Part shown: positions 52,276 to 62,261 of the stretch, in pieces
Layout: each line of letters starts with the position of its first letter
Numbering within the stretch: the first letter of the stretch is position 1
DNA from: Brachionus plicatilis
Lineage: Eukaryota; Rotifera; Eurotatoria; Ploima; Brachionidae
Reading direction: 5' to 3'
Length of the DNA stretch: 64,000 bases
Assembly (NCBI GenBank): GCA_010279815.1
Contig: QEOQ01000515.1
Location: forward strand, 465,630-529,629
Position numbers and translations under genes: made by a program
The notes under the pieces: model-generated
The model's input: the letters and a program-made list of their open reading frames with translations, nothing else
Databases searched by the model: none
What the model was told of the DNA's origin: nothing

Positions 52276-52831
52276 TTTTAATCTTTAAAACTCGAATTTG
52301 ACTAATGAATAAATTTTAAACATTTGAACAAATCTTAAAAAAAAAAACTTCCAAATTAAGCGTTAGTTATTTTTTTCTTAAATTCTTCTGAATTGATTGA
52401 CAGGAGATTGGAAATTCGACCAAAGGCTTTTGTTTTAACTCCCAGGTTGAATTCATTCGTTCTTGATGCCATGATCGTGTAAATTTAATTAAATTATTGT
52501 CACATAGATCGTGGAAGTTAAGTAAGGCGGTGTTTATTTAAAAATTAGCAGTGAGGAAAATTATGGTTCAATGATCAATAGCTCTTAATTACAGTCAAGC
52601 TTATTTGAGAAGGCTGGAAAAAATAATTAAAAATTAGATTATTATTTGGCAATTTGAAGTTTATGATCATTTTTGATGAAACTTGAACTATTCAAACATG
52701 TGCCACATGTTTGAAACAAAAGAAACAAGGCTTTTAGAAATCGAGTTAAAAACAGACTTGGGTAAAAGTCAAAAAAAAAAGTCATTTTTAGGAAAATAAG
52801 AAGAAATAATAAGGTAGTTAGGTTTTTTAAA

Positions 52832-52944
52832 GAGTTAGTGAAGAGGTTAATTTTTGGTTTTATCATACTTTGTAAAATCTAAAGGTAAAATCTGCAAAAG
52901 TCTGCAAAAAATTGTCCACTTAAAATAGAATCATTTCGATGGTG
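52832..52944. repeat. Second copy of the ~115-bp direct repeat
   Basis: Almost identical to 50755-50868; the match ends exactly where Helitron-like coding sequence starts (CGATGGTGT then TCCGC). Confidence 0.9.
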
Positions 52945-53260
52945 TTCCGCAATCGGTGCGAAAAAGGTTTTCCAAAGCAAGTCAGTGAAGCTCCTGTTAT
53001 GATAGCAAATGGCTATCCAAATTACAAACGCCCGGATAATGGCAGAAGCATTACAGTGAAAGGACAGGTACTTGATAATCGACATGTAATACCACACAAT
53101 CCATACATGTTAAGAAAGTTCTAATGTCATATTAATTTGGAATTTTGCGGTCGATTGGGTTCCATGATATATATATTTAAGTACGTTTGCAAAGGAAACG
53201 ACAGAGTTAATATCCAAGCCAATGCTCTAAATAATAACATGCCTTTTGCAACCAGAGGTA
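52940..53260 (+). pseudogene. Helitron replication-initiator (Helitron_like_N) fragment
   Basis: One frame reads CEKGFPKQVSEAPVMIANGY, then PNYKRPDNGR and NRHVIPHNPYMLRKF. After a stop it continues HINLEFCGRL ... YIFKYVCKGNDRVNIQ. These match the Helitron N-terminal block (C-x-K-x-[FY]-PK; GYPxYRR; WVVPYNPxLL; HINVE; KYLFKYxxKG-x-DR). The His-x-His Rep motif would lie downstream and is absent. It is a short dead piece. Confidence 0.8.
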
Positions 53261-53436
53261 TAAATATTACATTTATGAAATGCAATATTTTGGTAGACAA
53301 TATTTTTATCTAAAACTTAGAATGGCGAATCTATTTTTCTTAGATTCTTCTAGAATTATTATTTTGTTGTTTTGTTTCTAATTAAAATACCATTTATTAT
53401 TTTATAAAAGATGCTGATTATAGTTTAGAATCTTCT

Positions 53437-53658
53437 CGATGATATTGTTTTAATAAAATAACATTATTTAAATTATGGACACTTATTAGGTGTGCCATCA
53501 ATTCCACTAATTTCACTTCCACTAACACAATTTATATTTTATTATTTTAATAAACAATTAAAACAATTAAAAACATTTTTATATTATTATTCTAAAACCT
53601 TGTTATAAGTCCCATCTGAGTGCGCAGCAGAACGAGACCTGTAACAGTTGGTAGCAGC
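53437..53658 (+). other. Likely 5' LTR end and primer-binding site of the gag element
   Basis: The sequence ending ...ACCTGTAACA (53646) is followed two bases later by TGGTAGCAGC, which looks like a tRNA primer-binding site. The LTR start cannot be fixed because no second LTR is in the window. A poly-A run follows at 53659. Confidence 0.45.
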
Positions 53659-53815
53659 TAAAAAAAAAAAAAAAAAAAACGATCTACCGAACAAATTATA
53701 TAATTTCAATTGAAAATTAAGCTAAGCAGGTAAAGCCTAGCAAGTTAAGTAAATAAGATTAATTAATTAGAATACACAATAGTGGTGACTGATTGTGTAG
53801 TAAAACAGAAGGGAT

Positions 53816-55630
53816 ATGTCAATTCCATAAACTAAATTTCCGGAAGACAAAAAAGAAAAACAAAGGTTAGAACGCCAACAAAGGGCTGATAGAAAACAAA
53901 GAATTTGCTTTGAAAATGAAAATGAAAAGGACCAAACAGCTCAAGGTAATAAGAAACAAGGGCAGCAACAAGCTCCAAGTGGTGGAAGCGGTACACAAAC
54001 GCAGAGCACAGCAAACCAAGCCCAATCAACGACGAAGTCGTCAATGACATTGAACAAGCCGCCGCATCAGGTCGTGACGGATCCATCTAACCAAGATTGG
54101 ATGCTGATTGCAAAAAACAGCATAGAAGAAAGTAGAGTTTCTAAAAAGTATATTACTGAATTAGAAGCTAGAATTCTAAACCTGCAAGTCCAAAAAAGCC
54201 AGTACACAAATATGTGGAGCAAAAAGGAGAATATGGAAACTCCAATTACATCACAGAATGAACAGGTACAGTTTCAACAGGCGACCTACCAAGCGATCCA
54301 AAAAGAAAGTGGGTATAGACCGAATAGAAGTGTTCCAATATTTAATGGCAACAAAAATGAAGATCTGGACAATTGGTTTTTCAAAGTAGAACAAAGCTTT
54401 GAAAATGATGGTATTGGACGTGATTTATGGCTGAAGTATGCCAATTTTTACTTGGATGAATCAGCTCTGCATAACTACAGAAGCATAATTGAGGAATTTC
54501 CACAAACAGATTGGGATGAATTCGTAAGAAAACTTAGTTTATTTTGTATCCCAAAGGACAAGAAATCAAGATTGAGAGACCAGATAACCAATATCAAGCA
54601 AACGAGTAATTTTGATGATTACTTGAAAAGATTTAGAAATATTGCTGGTCAGCTTAATGAAGTATCACAAGAGTTTAAAATGCAATGTTTTATAAACGGA
54701 TTGCAACCAAAAACAAAAACACATAATAGAGACAAGAGTATGGTTTGTAGAAATTGCAAAAAGGTAGTCCATATCGCTAGGGAGTGTCGATCTAAAAAGA
54801 ATGGAAGCAAAAGTAATGACAATAAAACTCCAATTGGTAACTACAAACAGCATGCATTTAATAATTACAATAGACATGGTACTGAAAATAGTAGAAATGG
54901 AAAAAAGTACCAAAAGAAATCTTATATGGTTGAAGTAAAGAAGGATGATCCTGATCTTCAAAATATAATTTCAAAATATGAAACTAAAAGCTATATGTTA
55001 AGATATGAGCAAAGTAACTTTTTGGGTGCAAAGCATGTAAAACTGTTAGATGTTCCTGCTAATGTTGATAACAATAGTGTAACAGGAATTCTCGATACTG
55101 GATCTACGACATCAGTGATATCAAAGGACGTAGTGGACAGACTGGGTATTAAGTACGAGAAACCGGAATATTCCATAATTATGGCAAGTGGTCGCAAAGA
55201 ACTTCGGATTGGCTTAACGAAATCAATTAAGCTAACAATTTTTGGAAAAACAGCGTACGTTCGTTGTCCTATTACCAATCTTCAAGACAATATACTTGTC
55301 GGATTAGATTGGTTTAACGAAACAAGTGTAATCATAGATTCTAAGAACAAAAGAGCATTTATACCTCCAGAACCATCAGAGTCCCTATATGAAGATGACA
55401 TGAATTTCTTTAAGGAATATTCTTTCTTATCAGATATAAATGAAGATGAAATTTATCTATTGGAATTGGAAAATGACGCAAGTTGGAATACCAATAGCAA
55501 TCAAGACTTAATAGATGAAAAGGTTTTAAATGAACAAAAGCTAAGTAATATAAGCCTTTTCATGGAAACAATCAATGATGTGTATGATTTTTTCAAAAAG
55601 GTTAATTTGTTTCCTAAATATAAAAAATGA
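53816..55630 (+). pseudogene. LTR-retrotransposon gag-protease ORF without reverse transcriptase
   Basis: The long frame starts at ATG 54044 (528 residues), but the same frame is open upstream to an ATG at 53816 broken by a TAA at 53828, so about 76 N-terminal codons are cut off by one nonsense change. Domains: coiled region (~20-70), a Ty3/gypsy-type gag core (FNGNKNEDLDNWFFKVEQSF ... FDDYLKRFRNIAGQLNE), a CCHC zinc knuckle CRNCKKVVHIAREC (Cys-x2-Cys-x4-His-x4-Cys), a basic Asn-rich linker, and a retropepsin with ILDTGSTTSVIS and ILVGLDWF. The frame stops at 55630 and is followed by AT-rich DNA with no RT, RNase H or integrase. It is either 3'-truncated or a non-autonomous gag-pro unit. No envelope gene. 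Confidence 0.85.
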
Positions 55631-55639
55631 ATATGTTAA

Positions 55640-56150
55640 ATTATAATTAGCACTATTTATTAGTTTTGCAATTCGTAATTAAAAATAATCATAACTTCAG
55701 TGTTTTTGTTCTTCAAATAATAATTTTTGTTATTTCTTTATAATTAATGATAAATAAACCTTTATTGAAGGAGAAAGAAAAAACATAAAATAAAAATAAA
55801 ATTTAAATATAATTAATTTTTTTTTTTTTAAATATTAAATTTTTATATATGAAAAAAAACTTTTAATTTTACCTTTTCATTGAACTCTTTTTGGTAGTTC
55901 CAGTGAAACAAATATTGGTAATTAGTTTTTTTTAACTTTTATTATTTACATATTTTTTATTTTATTTTTTGACAGATCCTCTAACCAATTTTTGAGGATT
56001 AATTTTGTTTAAACATTTGATAAATTTTTGCCTATAATAACTGGTCAAGAAGATATTAGCTTTATAACCTCTGATTTAGAATAGTAACATTCAAATTTTA
56101 TTTTGTTTAGATTTTAATCACTTTGATTTGAGGTTTTAGGATTCTGGATA
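55640..56150. other. AT-rich spacer
   Basis: No open frame or repeat end recognised. Confidence 0.5.
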
Positions 56151-56279
56151 TTGAGGGAACTGAATTGTTTATGAAACAGAATGTCGTATCGATTCACCGA
56201 TGGCTAAAAGAAAATCTGGTTGTTAGAAAAAGAAGATTCAATAATAGTGTACTAATAGATATATTCAATAATCAATGAC

Positions 56280-56840
56280 AGTTCAAAATAGTCGTATTCG
56301 TGGTGTTCTTTCAATAAACTATTCAAATCGAGCTCATCGTAATAAAACTGAACAACTAGAACAGATTGTAAGTTGCTCACTAGAAGCTAACGAAAAAGTT
56401 TCGAAACAAGGGAAATTCAGAACAAAACGGGCCAATGAGTCATTCTAACAACAAACTAATCGATCTAATACACATGCTCAAAGGCATAGAGAAAAACTTA
56501 CCAATGAGACACCCGACGATTGAAATATAACCGTGACTCCCCGACAAAAATGAAAGAATACGAAACGCCAAAATTGCGAATGAAGCGCTCGGGTCTGACA
56601 AATGAAAATAGGCGAAAGGTTAGGAATAATCGCACAAACTTTTTGGAACGGTGCATTGCGATGGAGATTGTTATTGTAATTGACCAAAACCCAACATGCG
56701 AATTTTATAAGACACTTAACAGTGCAAAAAAGGTATATTCAATTGGTTTTTATATCAAATGCTGCAATAGTAATATAATCGTTTTTTCAATTTTGGATCG
56801 AATGCATTTGATTAATCCATTTGGTGGGAATAAAAGAGAT
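56280..56840 (+). pseudogene. Degenerate basic Asn/Glu/Arg-rich region, possibly Helitron N-terminus
   Basis: Across shifting frames the translation reads NYSNRAHRNKTEQLEQ, KFRTKRANES, AQRHREKLTNETP and YETPKLRMKRSGLTNENRRK. Iterated short R/N/E-T modules of this type precede the Rep domain in Helitron proteins. No diagnostic motif is intact, so the call is tentative, but a Helitron Rep fragment lies 3 kb upstream on the same strand. Confidence 0.4.
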
Positions 56841-56879
56841 TAACTAAACAGTTTTTTGTCGAACATTCGGCAATGCAAT

Positions 56880-57690
56880 TTGCTCTTTAGGATGGCCCCT
56901 GCTAAGTCCATTATCGATTCCGGAGATTTCGACACTGAAAATTACGTTTTTGAGGCGATTTTATGAGCTTCTTAACAATCGATAACCTTATCTTTATAAG
57001 GTTTATTGGAATAATAATTACCGAATTCCTCCCATTTTCAACGAATCAAACTCTAATTTAAAATTGTGGGCTTCATAATATCTAATGTTGGAAATTGATA
57101 GAGCAGATGTTAATCATTTGGTGGAAAATTGGTAGATAATCAGAGCGCAGTGACAGAAGAGATAGTTCAATATATCAAATGTAAACTGATGCCAATATTT
57201 TTGTTCAGATATTCCTATCTAATCGAGGGATATTGCAGCAGAACTAACTCAGTCCGTTTGATGTTTGAATGTGGATTACCCGTTTTCTGTCTAGAAATAA
57301 AAATATGCCAATTAACATCAATGGAAATAGACAAAATGCTAATTTAGCAGTAAATGAGGAAATTGTTGTTGTGTTCGATGGCCAAGATGGCCTGGCCTAC
57401 CTGATGATGTAGTTATTGTATTTTAATAAGAAATTTATAAAATACATGTATTTTTTGGACATTTCAGAAAAATAATTTATTATAATTATATGCAAGGTCA
57501 CAAACATTTTTATAGAGAAAAAAAATATAATTTGTTTATTGTCGTCCAATAAAAAAATTATTCTTTATTCAGTGATAAAAATGTGTGTTCAAAAAATAAA
57601 ATTAGAATATAATTCATCGATTCGTCAAAAAATTTAGTCGAATTAAAATAATTGATTTTTTAGCTTGCTTACTGGGATTAACTTATTAGC
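56880..57690. other. Region without assignable genes
   Basis: Contains a 72-codon frame (57129-57347) of mixed composition and patches of better codon texture (MAPAKSIIDSGDFDTENYVF near 56890) broken by stops. Probably decayed transposon coding sequence; family unknown. Confidence 0.35.
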
Positions 57691-57714
57691 ATAATCCCAC
57701 AATTTTGAATTTTT

Positions 57715-58510
57715 TGAATTTTTTCATTATTTTATACTCAATTACAGACAACCGCCACCTAAGATGCTTTGCTCATTCAGTTCAATTGGTAGTAAAAAAG
57801 AGTCTAAAGAAATTAAATAATATTGGGAAGATAATCGGAAATGTACAAATATTGCTGCTAAATATTCAAAAAAAAAGGATTTCGCTAATTATCTAAACGA
57901 AAAAAAATACAAAGCTATTTGTAAGCCTATTAAAGTAAGATAGAACAGTGAGTTGAAATATTTAAGGCGAATTTCAAAGATAAAACTATCTGACTTAAAT
58001 GAAGCTCTCGAATTAGTCGATGAGAGAAATCTTCGTCTTAGTCAATCCGAAAGCTCCCGTCTTAACGACTTTATTCAAATATTAGAACCTTTTGAATTTG
58101 TCACAAATGAATTTCAAGGTTTGACATTACTAAATTTTTTAGAAAAATCTAAGCTTGGCTGTCCCGTCCATTTTTCAGCTTCTACAGCATTTAAATTTTG
58201 ACCCTGTTAATGAAAGTTTAAAATCGTTTATTACTGAGTTAAAAGAACAACTATCAGGTCGGCTTAAAAACATTTTTTCAGCACTGATACCGAGTAAAAG
58301 CAAAGAACTGCATGATTTTGCATGCTACATTGCATCATTTCTTGATCCTCAATTGAAATTAAAATGGCCTGAAATTACAGAACTTGAGTATGTGGAAAAA
58401 TGACTTTTTACAGAAATCTTAAAAGAATTTCTTTTCAAAGAATGGAGTGTGATTAGGCAGAAACAAACAAATGTAAGTCAATTTAGTCAAATTTTAGCAA
58501 GCGACAGTGT
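57715..58510 (+). pseudogene. hAT transposase fragment (catalytic-domain part)
   Basis: Pieces in three frames: LRCFAHSVQLVVKKSLKKLN (57752), NSELKYLRRISKIKL, SRLNDFIQILEPFEFVTNEF, IFQLLQHLNFDPVNESLKSF and SFLDPQLKLKW. The order R-C-x-A-H-x-x-Q-L, [R-W]-N-S, L-x-x-F-E-x-x-T and FLDPxxK is that of ZBED-like hAT transposases. A TAG replaces the Trp of the RWNS motif near 57940, and frames change at least twice. The dimerisation domain is not attached. Confidence 0.82.
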
Positions 58511-58684
58511 CGAATCGTCTTTATAAAATAAAAGAAACATTTCCCATTTTATTTTTGGCCAAATAAAGAAAATTTAAAATAAAAACATTAAAGTAGAAGT
58601 TTCTATTCATACCTTCTATTTCAACAATTCTGTATGGCAGACAACATTCTATAATTAGATAATCGAAAATGGAAAAATTAATGG

Positions 58685-58880
58685 TTTCTGGAGTTATTTT
58701 TTCTTAGAATCGACGTGGCAAGGCGTTCGTAATTTTGGGGAGACTGAATTTTTGTACTCCGTATATTTCTCTGGATCGCATTTTTTGCAATGACGAATGA
58801 AGTTTGATGTATTGTTTCCTGATTCAGATATTGATTTTCTACAATAGTTGCATATTGCAGTCCGTCTAACAATATTTTTA
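58685..58880 (-). pseudogene. BED zinc finger fragment of a hAT element
   Basis: One minus-strand frame reads RRTAICNYCRKSISESGNN and NFIRHCKKCDPEKYTEYKNS: Cys-x2-Cys followed ~20 residues later by His-x3-Cys, a BED-type finger as found at the N-terminus of hAT transposases. It is in the opposite orientation to the hAT fragment just upstream, so it is from a different or inverted copy. Confidence 0.72.
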
Positions 58881-58934
58881 TCAGTTGCTTTTTTAAAAAT
58901 TGTTAAAAAAGAAATAAAAATCGCTTATATTTTA

Positions 58935-59160
58935 TTCATATGACAAATTTATGAAAAGTATATGGCAAATTATTCTTTTATTAACTGACAAAATAAAAAT
59001 AAAAAGGATAACACAATTATAGAAGCTACTGACAATTTTTTTAAAATAATAACAAACATTTTTTTTATGAGAAAAAGTAGCAATAAAATAATGACAAATA
59101 TTCAAAAAAAAAAATGGGGTGCAAAATTATTGAAACCAATGACAGATTTATTTATTACGA
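58935..59160. repeat. TGACAAAT / ATGACAAAT subterminal repeats of the MULE
   Basis: ATGACAAATT, CTGACAAAAT, CTGACAATTT, ATGACAAATA and ATGACAGATT recur within 230 bases on the 3' side of the MULE. They resemble the motif cluster beside the MULE remnant at 22.5 kb. Confidence 0.5.
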
Positions 59161-59259
59161 AAACAAAAAAAAAAAACTCAAATGAAAATTAAAAAAATGA
59201 AAGAAAAAAGAAAACTCAAGTGAAAAATAAAAAAAGAAAACTCAATGTAATTTTAACTT

Positions 59260-60900
59260 GTTATTTTGGTCGACCTCGGCCACGTTTAGTCGAAGAGGCA
59301 GCAGCAGCATTTGAAACTAAATGCTCTTCTTGCTGTTACTGAAAATCATTTTGAAAGGTTAGAGCTTGCGTAGTTGCTTTAAGCCTTCCTCATTTACGTT
59401 TTTGGTCAATTGGAATGGTTTTGGCAGCAGGAGGAATTTCAACTAAATTGTACCGGGAAGCAAGGACAACAGTGTGTGCACAAATATAGTTTTTGAGATA
59501 CGCTTTGCAAGTACAAGTGCTGTTTTTCCAATTTATTTTGTCTAAATGTATTTGCAAAACAAAACATTAGTCAGAGTACTCATCAAATAATTTCCAGGAA
59601 CGATTAATTTTGGCAAGAAGGTGAGCCTCAGCTTGGCTTTTATTTATCGGTTGATTTAACGATAACGAAGTAAAATGGAAAATTTTGCCATGTTTCAACT
59701 TAATGATGTTCTCAGTCTTAGCATTAGATGGCCACTGAAAAGCAGCGGTATAAGTTTGAAGATCAACTTCCACTTCCTCAGCAAATACAAAACAATTAGG
59801 ATCTGAAGGATTCCTGTCACAAGACCATCTAACGACCATGTCTTTTTCTACAATTGAAAGGAAAACTCCAAGATTATGATGCTCACGCATTGTAGCTTCG
59901 ACTTTAATCACCCGATTCCAAGTCTCAAGGGCATTATTTGTTGACGGAAGACCTAACGCATATCCTTCAAACCAACCTTTTAACGATGTTGTCCATTCAG
60001 AAGAAAAGTCCGAAGAAAGATGAAAACGCAGAAGAAAAACCATTTGTGGTAGCTTCGGCTCCGTCTGCCACACTAATTTTAGGACAGTAGATGAATCCAT
60101 CAAGAACCTTAGATGCAACGTCTTTCAATGAATTGAATACAAAGGCAAAGTCCTAGGATGCTTCATGTGACGTGATGGCTAGACCGAAAGAATGAAAATG
60201 CTTCATTCTATCTGTAGTACCGGCAAGCAGAACTGGGAACCCTTGGTAAATAAGTTTATAGGTGGCGTCAATAGAAATGTGAGACGTCTTCATTAGTGAT
60301 ATAAGTCTGCAAGTGGTGAAAAGAATGCGGAAAGATTTGAGCTCAAAATCATTTACAGTATATTCAAAGTTTGCAACAAAAACCTTATCTTGATCAACTG
60401 AGTTTGGTATTTCGCGTCGAGCTTCACACCATGCTTCTAGTTCAGCCAAGTTTATGCTTGGAGAGCCGAACTTTTTCTGTCTCAATCCATTCAAAAAAGT
60501 ATTCAGTTGGGTAATCGATGGCTTTTCATACCCTTCTTTTTCCAAAGCACGCAAAATTGCTTTTGGTGCAGTAACACCTACGTCAAAAAACCTCTCAATT
60601 GCATCTATTACAACTTTTGAAATACCTCGACTTGCCTTTGGGACACGAGTGCGTTCAACATCACAAAAAAATTGAAACGGTATCCTCTTTAATTAAAAGA
60701 TACGCAGAAGAAGAACAAGAAGCATTCTCAGGAGAGCAAGAATAGAAAAATTTTAAACCTGACTTAGAGGATCGCTTGTACTTATAGGTAAAAAAGTTAC
60801 CATCGTGGTGAAATGATTTAATCATACCCCTATCACTTGAATCGCTATCAAACTCAAAGGATAATTCCTCAAGAGGTATTTACACATTTGGTCATTAAGA
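59260..60900 (-). pseudogene. Mutator-like (MULE) transposase, nearly full domain set
   Basis: Order on the minus strand: an N-terminal FLYWCH-like segment (KSGLKFFYSCSPEN, ~60770); a linker with VTAPKAILRALEKEGYEKPS; the MULE domain beginning HISIDATYKLIYQGFPVLLA (first Asp), GTTDRMKHFHSFGLAITSHE, then ISVADGAEATTNGF (second Asp, other frame); LGLPSTNNALETWNRVIK (candidate Glu); and at 59290-59550 a SWIM finger STCTCKAYLKNYICAHTVVL (Cys-x-Cys, Cys-x-His). At least three frame changes and a TGA in the tail (DQKRK then stop, GRLKAT) show inactivation, though all catalytic acidic residues are still present. The mutations are few, so it is a fairly recent copy. Confidence 0.88.
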
Positions 60901-61029
60901 GGATATTAATTAGTCCGAATAAAAATAATTAATTTGTCATTATCAATTATTTCAAATAGTCTTCATATTCTCAAATTAGTCATGAATTCTATTAATTAGT
61001 CTTAAAATTACGAGTTTGTTTGTTTAGGG

Positions 61030-61580
61030 TTTGAGCGTGCAGGAGTTATGGACCAATTGATAGTCTCGAGTCCTGTTTCTAATTTAAATTTTTGAATTAA
61101 ATCGCCTCTTGTTCTTCTTTCTAGTAGTGTACTAAACCCAAACTTGTTACATCTTTCTAAATAATATAAACATTTGATTATTTAATTATTTTTCTTTTTT
61201 TTAGAAACAAATTAAAATAAGTTAATTAAATTAAAATGGGAATAGTAATAAATTAATGGTTCATATAATATCGAAAATTATTTGATAGGAGATCTTTAGA
61301 CGGGACTATTAGGAGAAGGCGAGTTTTTGAGTGGCATCTTTCCTAAATAGTATCTAGAATTTATTTGGTAAGTAATTGATTATTTTAGAGGTTGAAAGAA
61401 ATTATTGAGTTTGAAAAAATTAAACCGTGAAATTTCAAATTTTCTGATTGTGTAGTTTATTAAATTGGAAAATTAATTAAACACAAAAAAATTCGCTTTA
61501 GAAAATCGATTTTTAAAGAAAGGAAATTATAATTTAAAAATTTTGAAATAGAGAGTAATAAAATTGAATTAAAAATTGAA
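61030..61580. other. AT-rich spacer between transposon remnants
   Basis: No open frame of note. Contains AATTAGTC words at 60920-61015 that may be the 5' subterminal part of the MULE. Confidence 0.4.
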
Positions 61581-61586
61581 AAAAGT

Positions 61587-61802
61587 TTAAAATTTGTTTT
61601 TCAAAATAAAATTGACCACATTTAAAGGAGACGGTTCCATCCGATTTCTTTGGTCATTTTGAACTAAACCTGCATTGCTGATAAGGTTTTCAGAGGATAC
61701 TGACGTTGCTGTTACACAATAAATTAATTCACATACTTGAGATACCGTATACCCTTGCGCGGTATTGCATGCAATTAAACCCAAAATTGATTTTAAGTGC
61801 AT
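61587..61802 (-). pseudogene. hAT dimerisation-domain fragment
   Basis: 71 residues ending CVTATSVSSENLISNAGLVQ and MEPSPLNVVNFILKNKF. This is the hAT C-terminal dimerisation motif (T-S-V-P-S-E-R-x-F-S-x-A-G ... R-x-x-L-x-P-x-x-V) with several diagnostic residues altered. It differs from the 50-kb copy, so it is a third hAT lineage. Confidence 0.72.
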
Positions 61803-62261
61803 GCATCCCGTACCATCTCTCCCATGTTAACCCAACCCTATTGATTAACCCGTGCATTTATCCGGTCTCTTTGGTTTTAAGAGCGGCTTTTACTGCTAAG
61901 AATTAAAAAATGAAGTTGTGCTGTAAAATAAAATTTGAATTTTTATGCAGCATCTATTATTAAGGACAATGATAAATCTAAACTAAGGATTTAGGTTTAG
62001 ACACTGGGACTAAAATTGGAAATAAAAGAAAAATTAAAAATTAAAAAAATGAATTTTAAATTATTTTTTTTTAGAAAAATTATGAAAAATGATTTAAGCG
62101 CGGCTTTAAAAGTTAGAAATTTTCAAAAAAAAATGTAATGCAAGTAAAAAAAAATTAGTTTCATGCTCTCTCTTTTTTCTTGTCCAAAAAAATATTGCAT
62201 TAACTATACTCGTATATTAAAATTTTTGTGATTATTTTTGATGAAAATTAAAATTTTTTAA

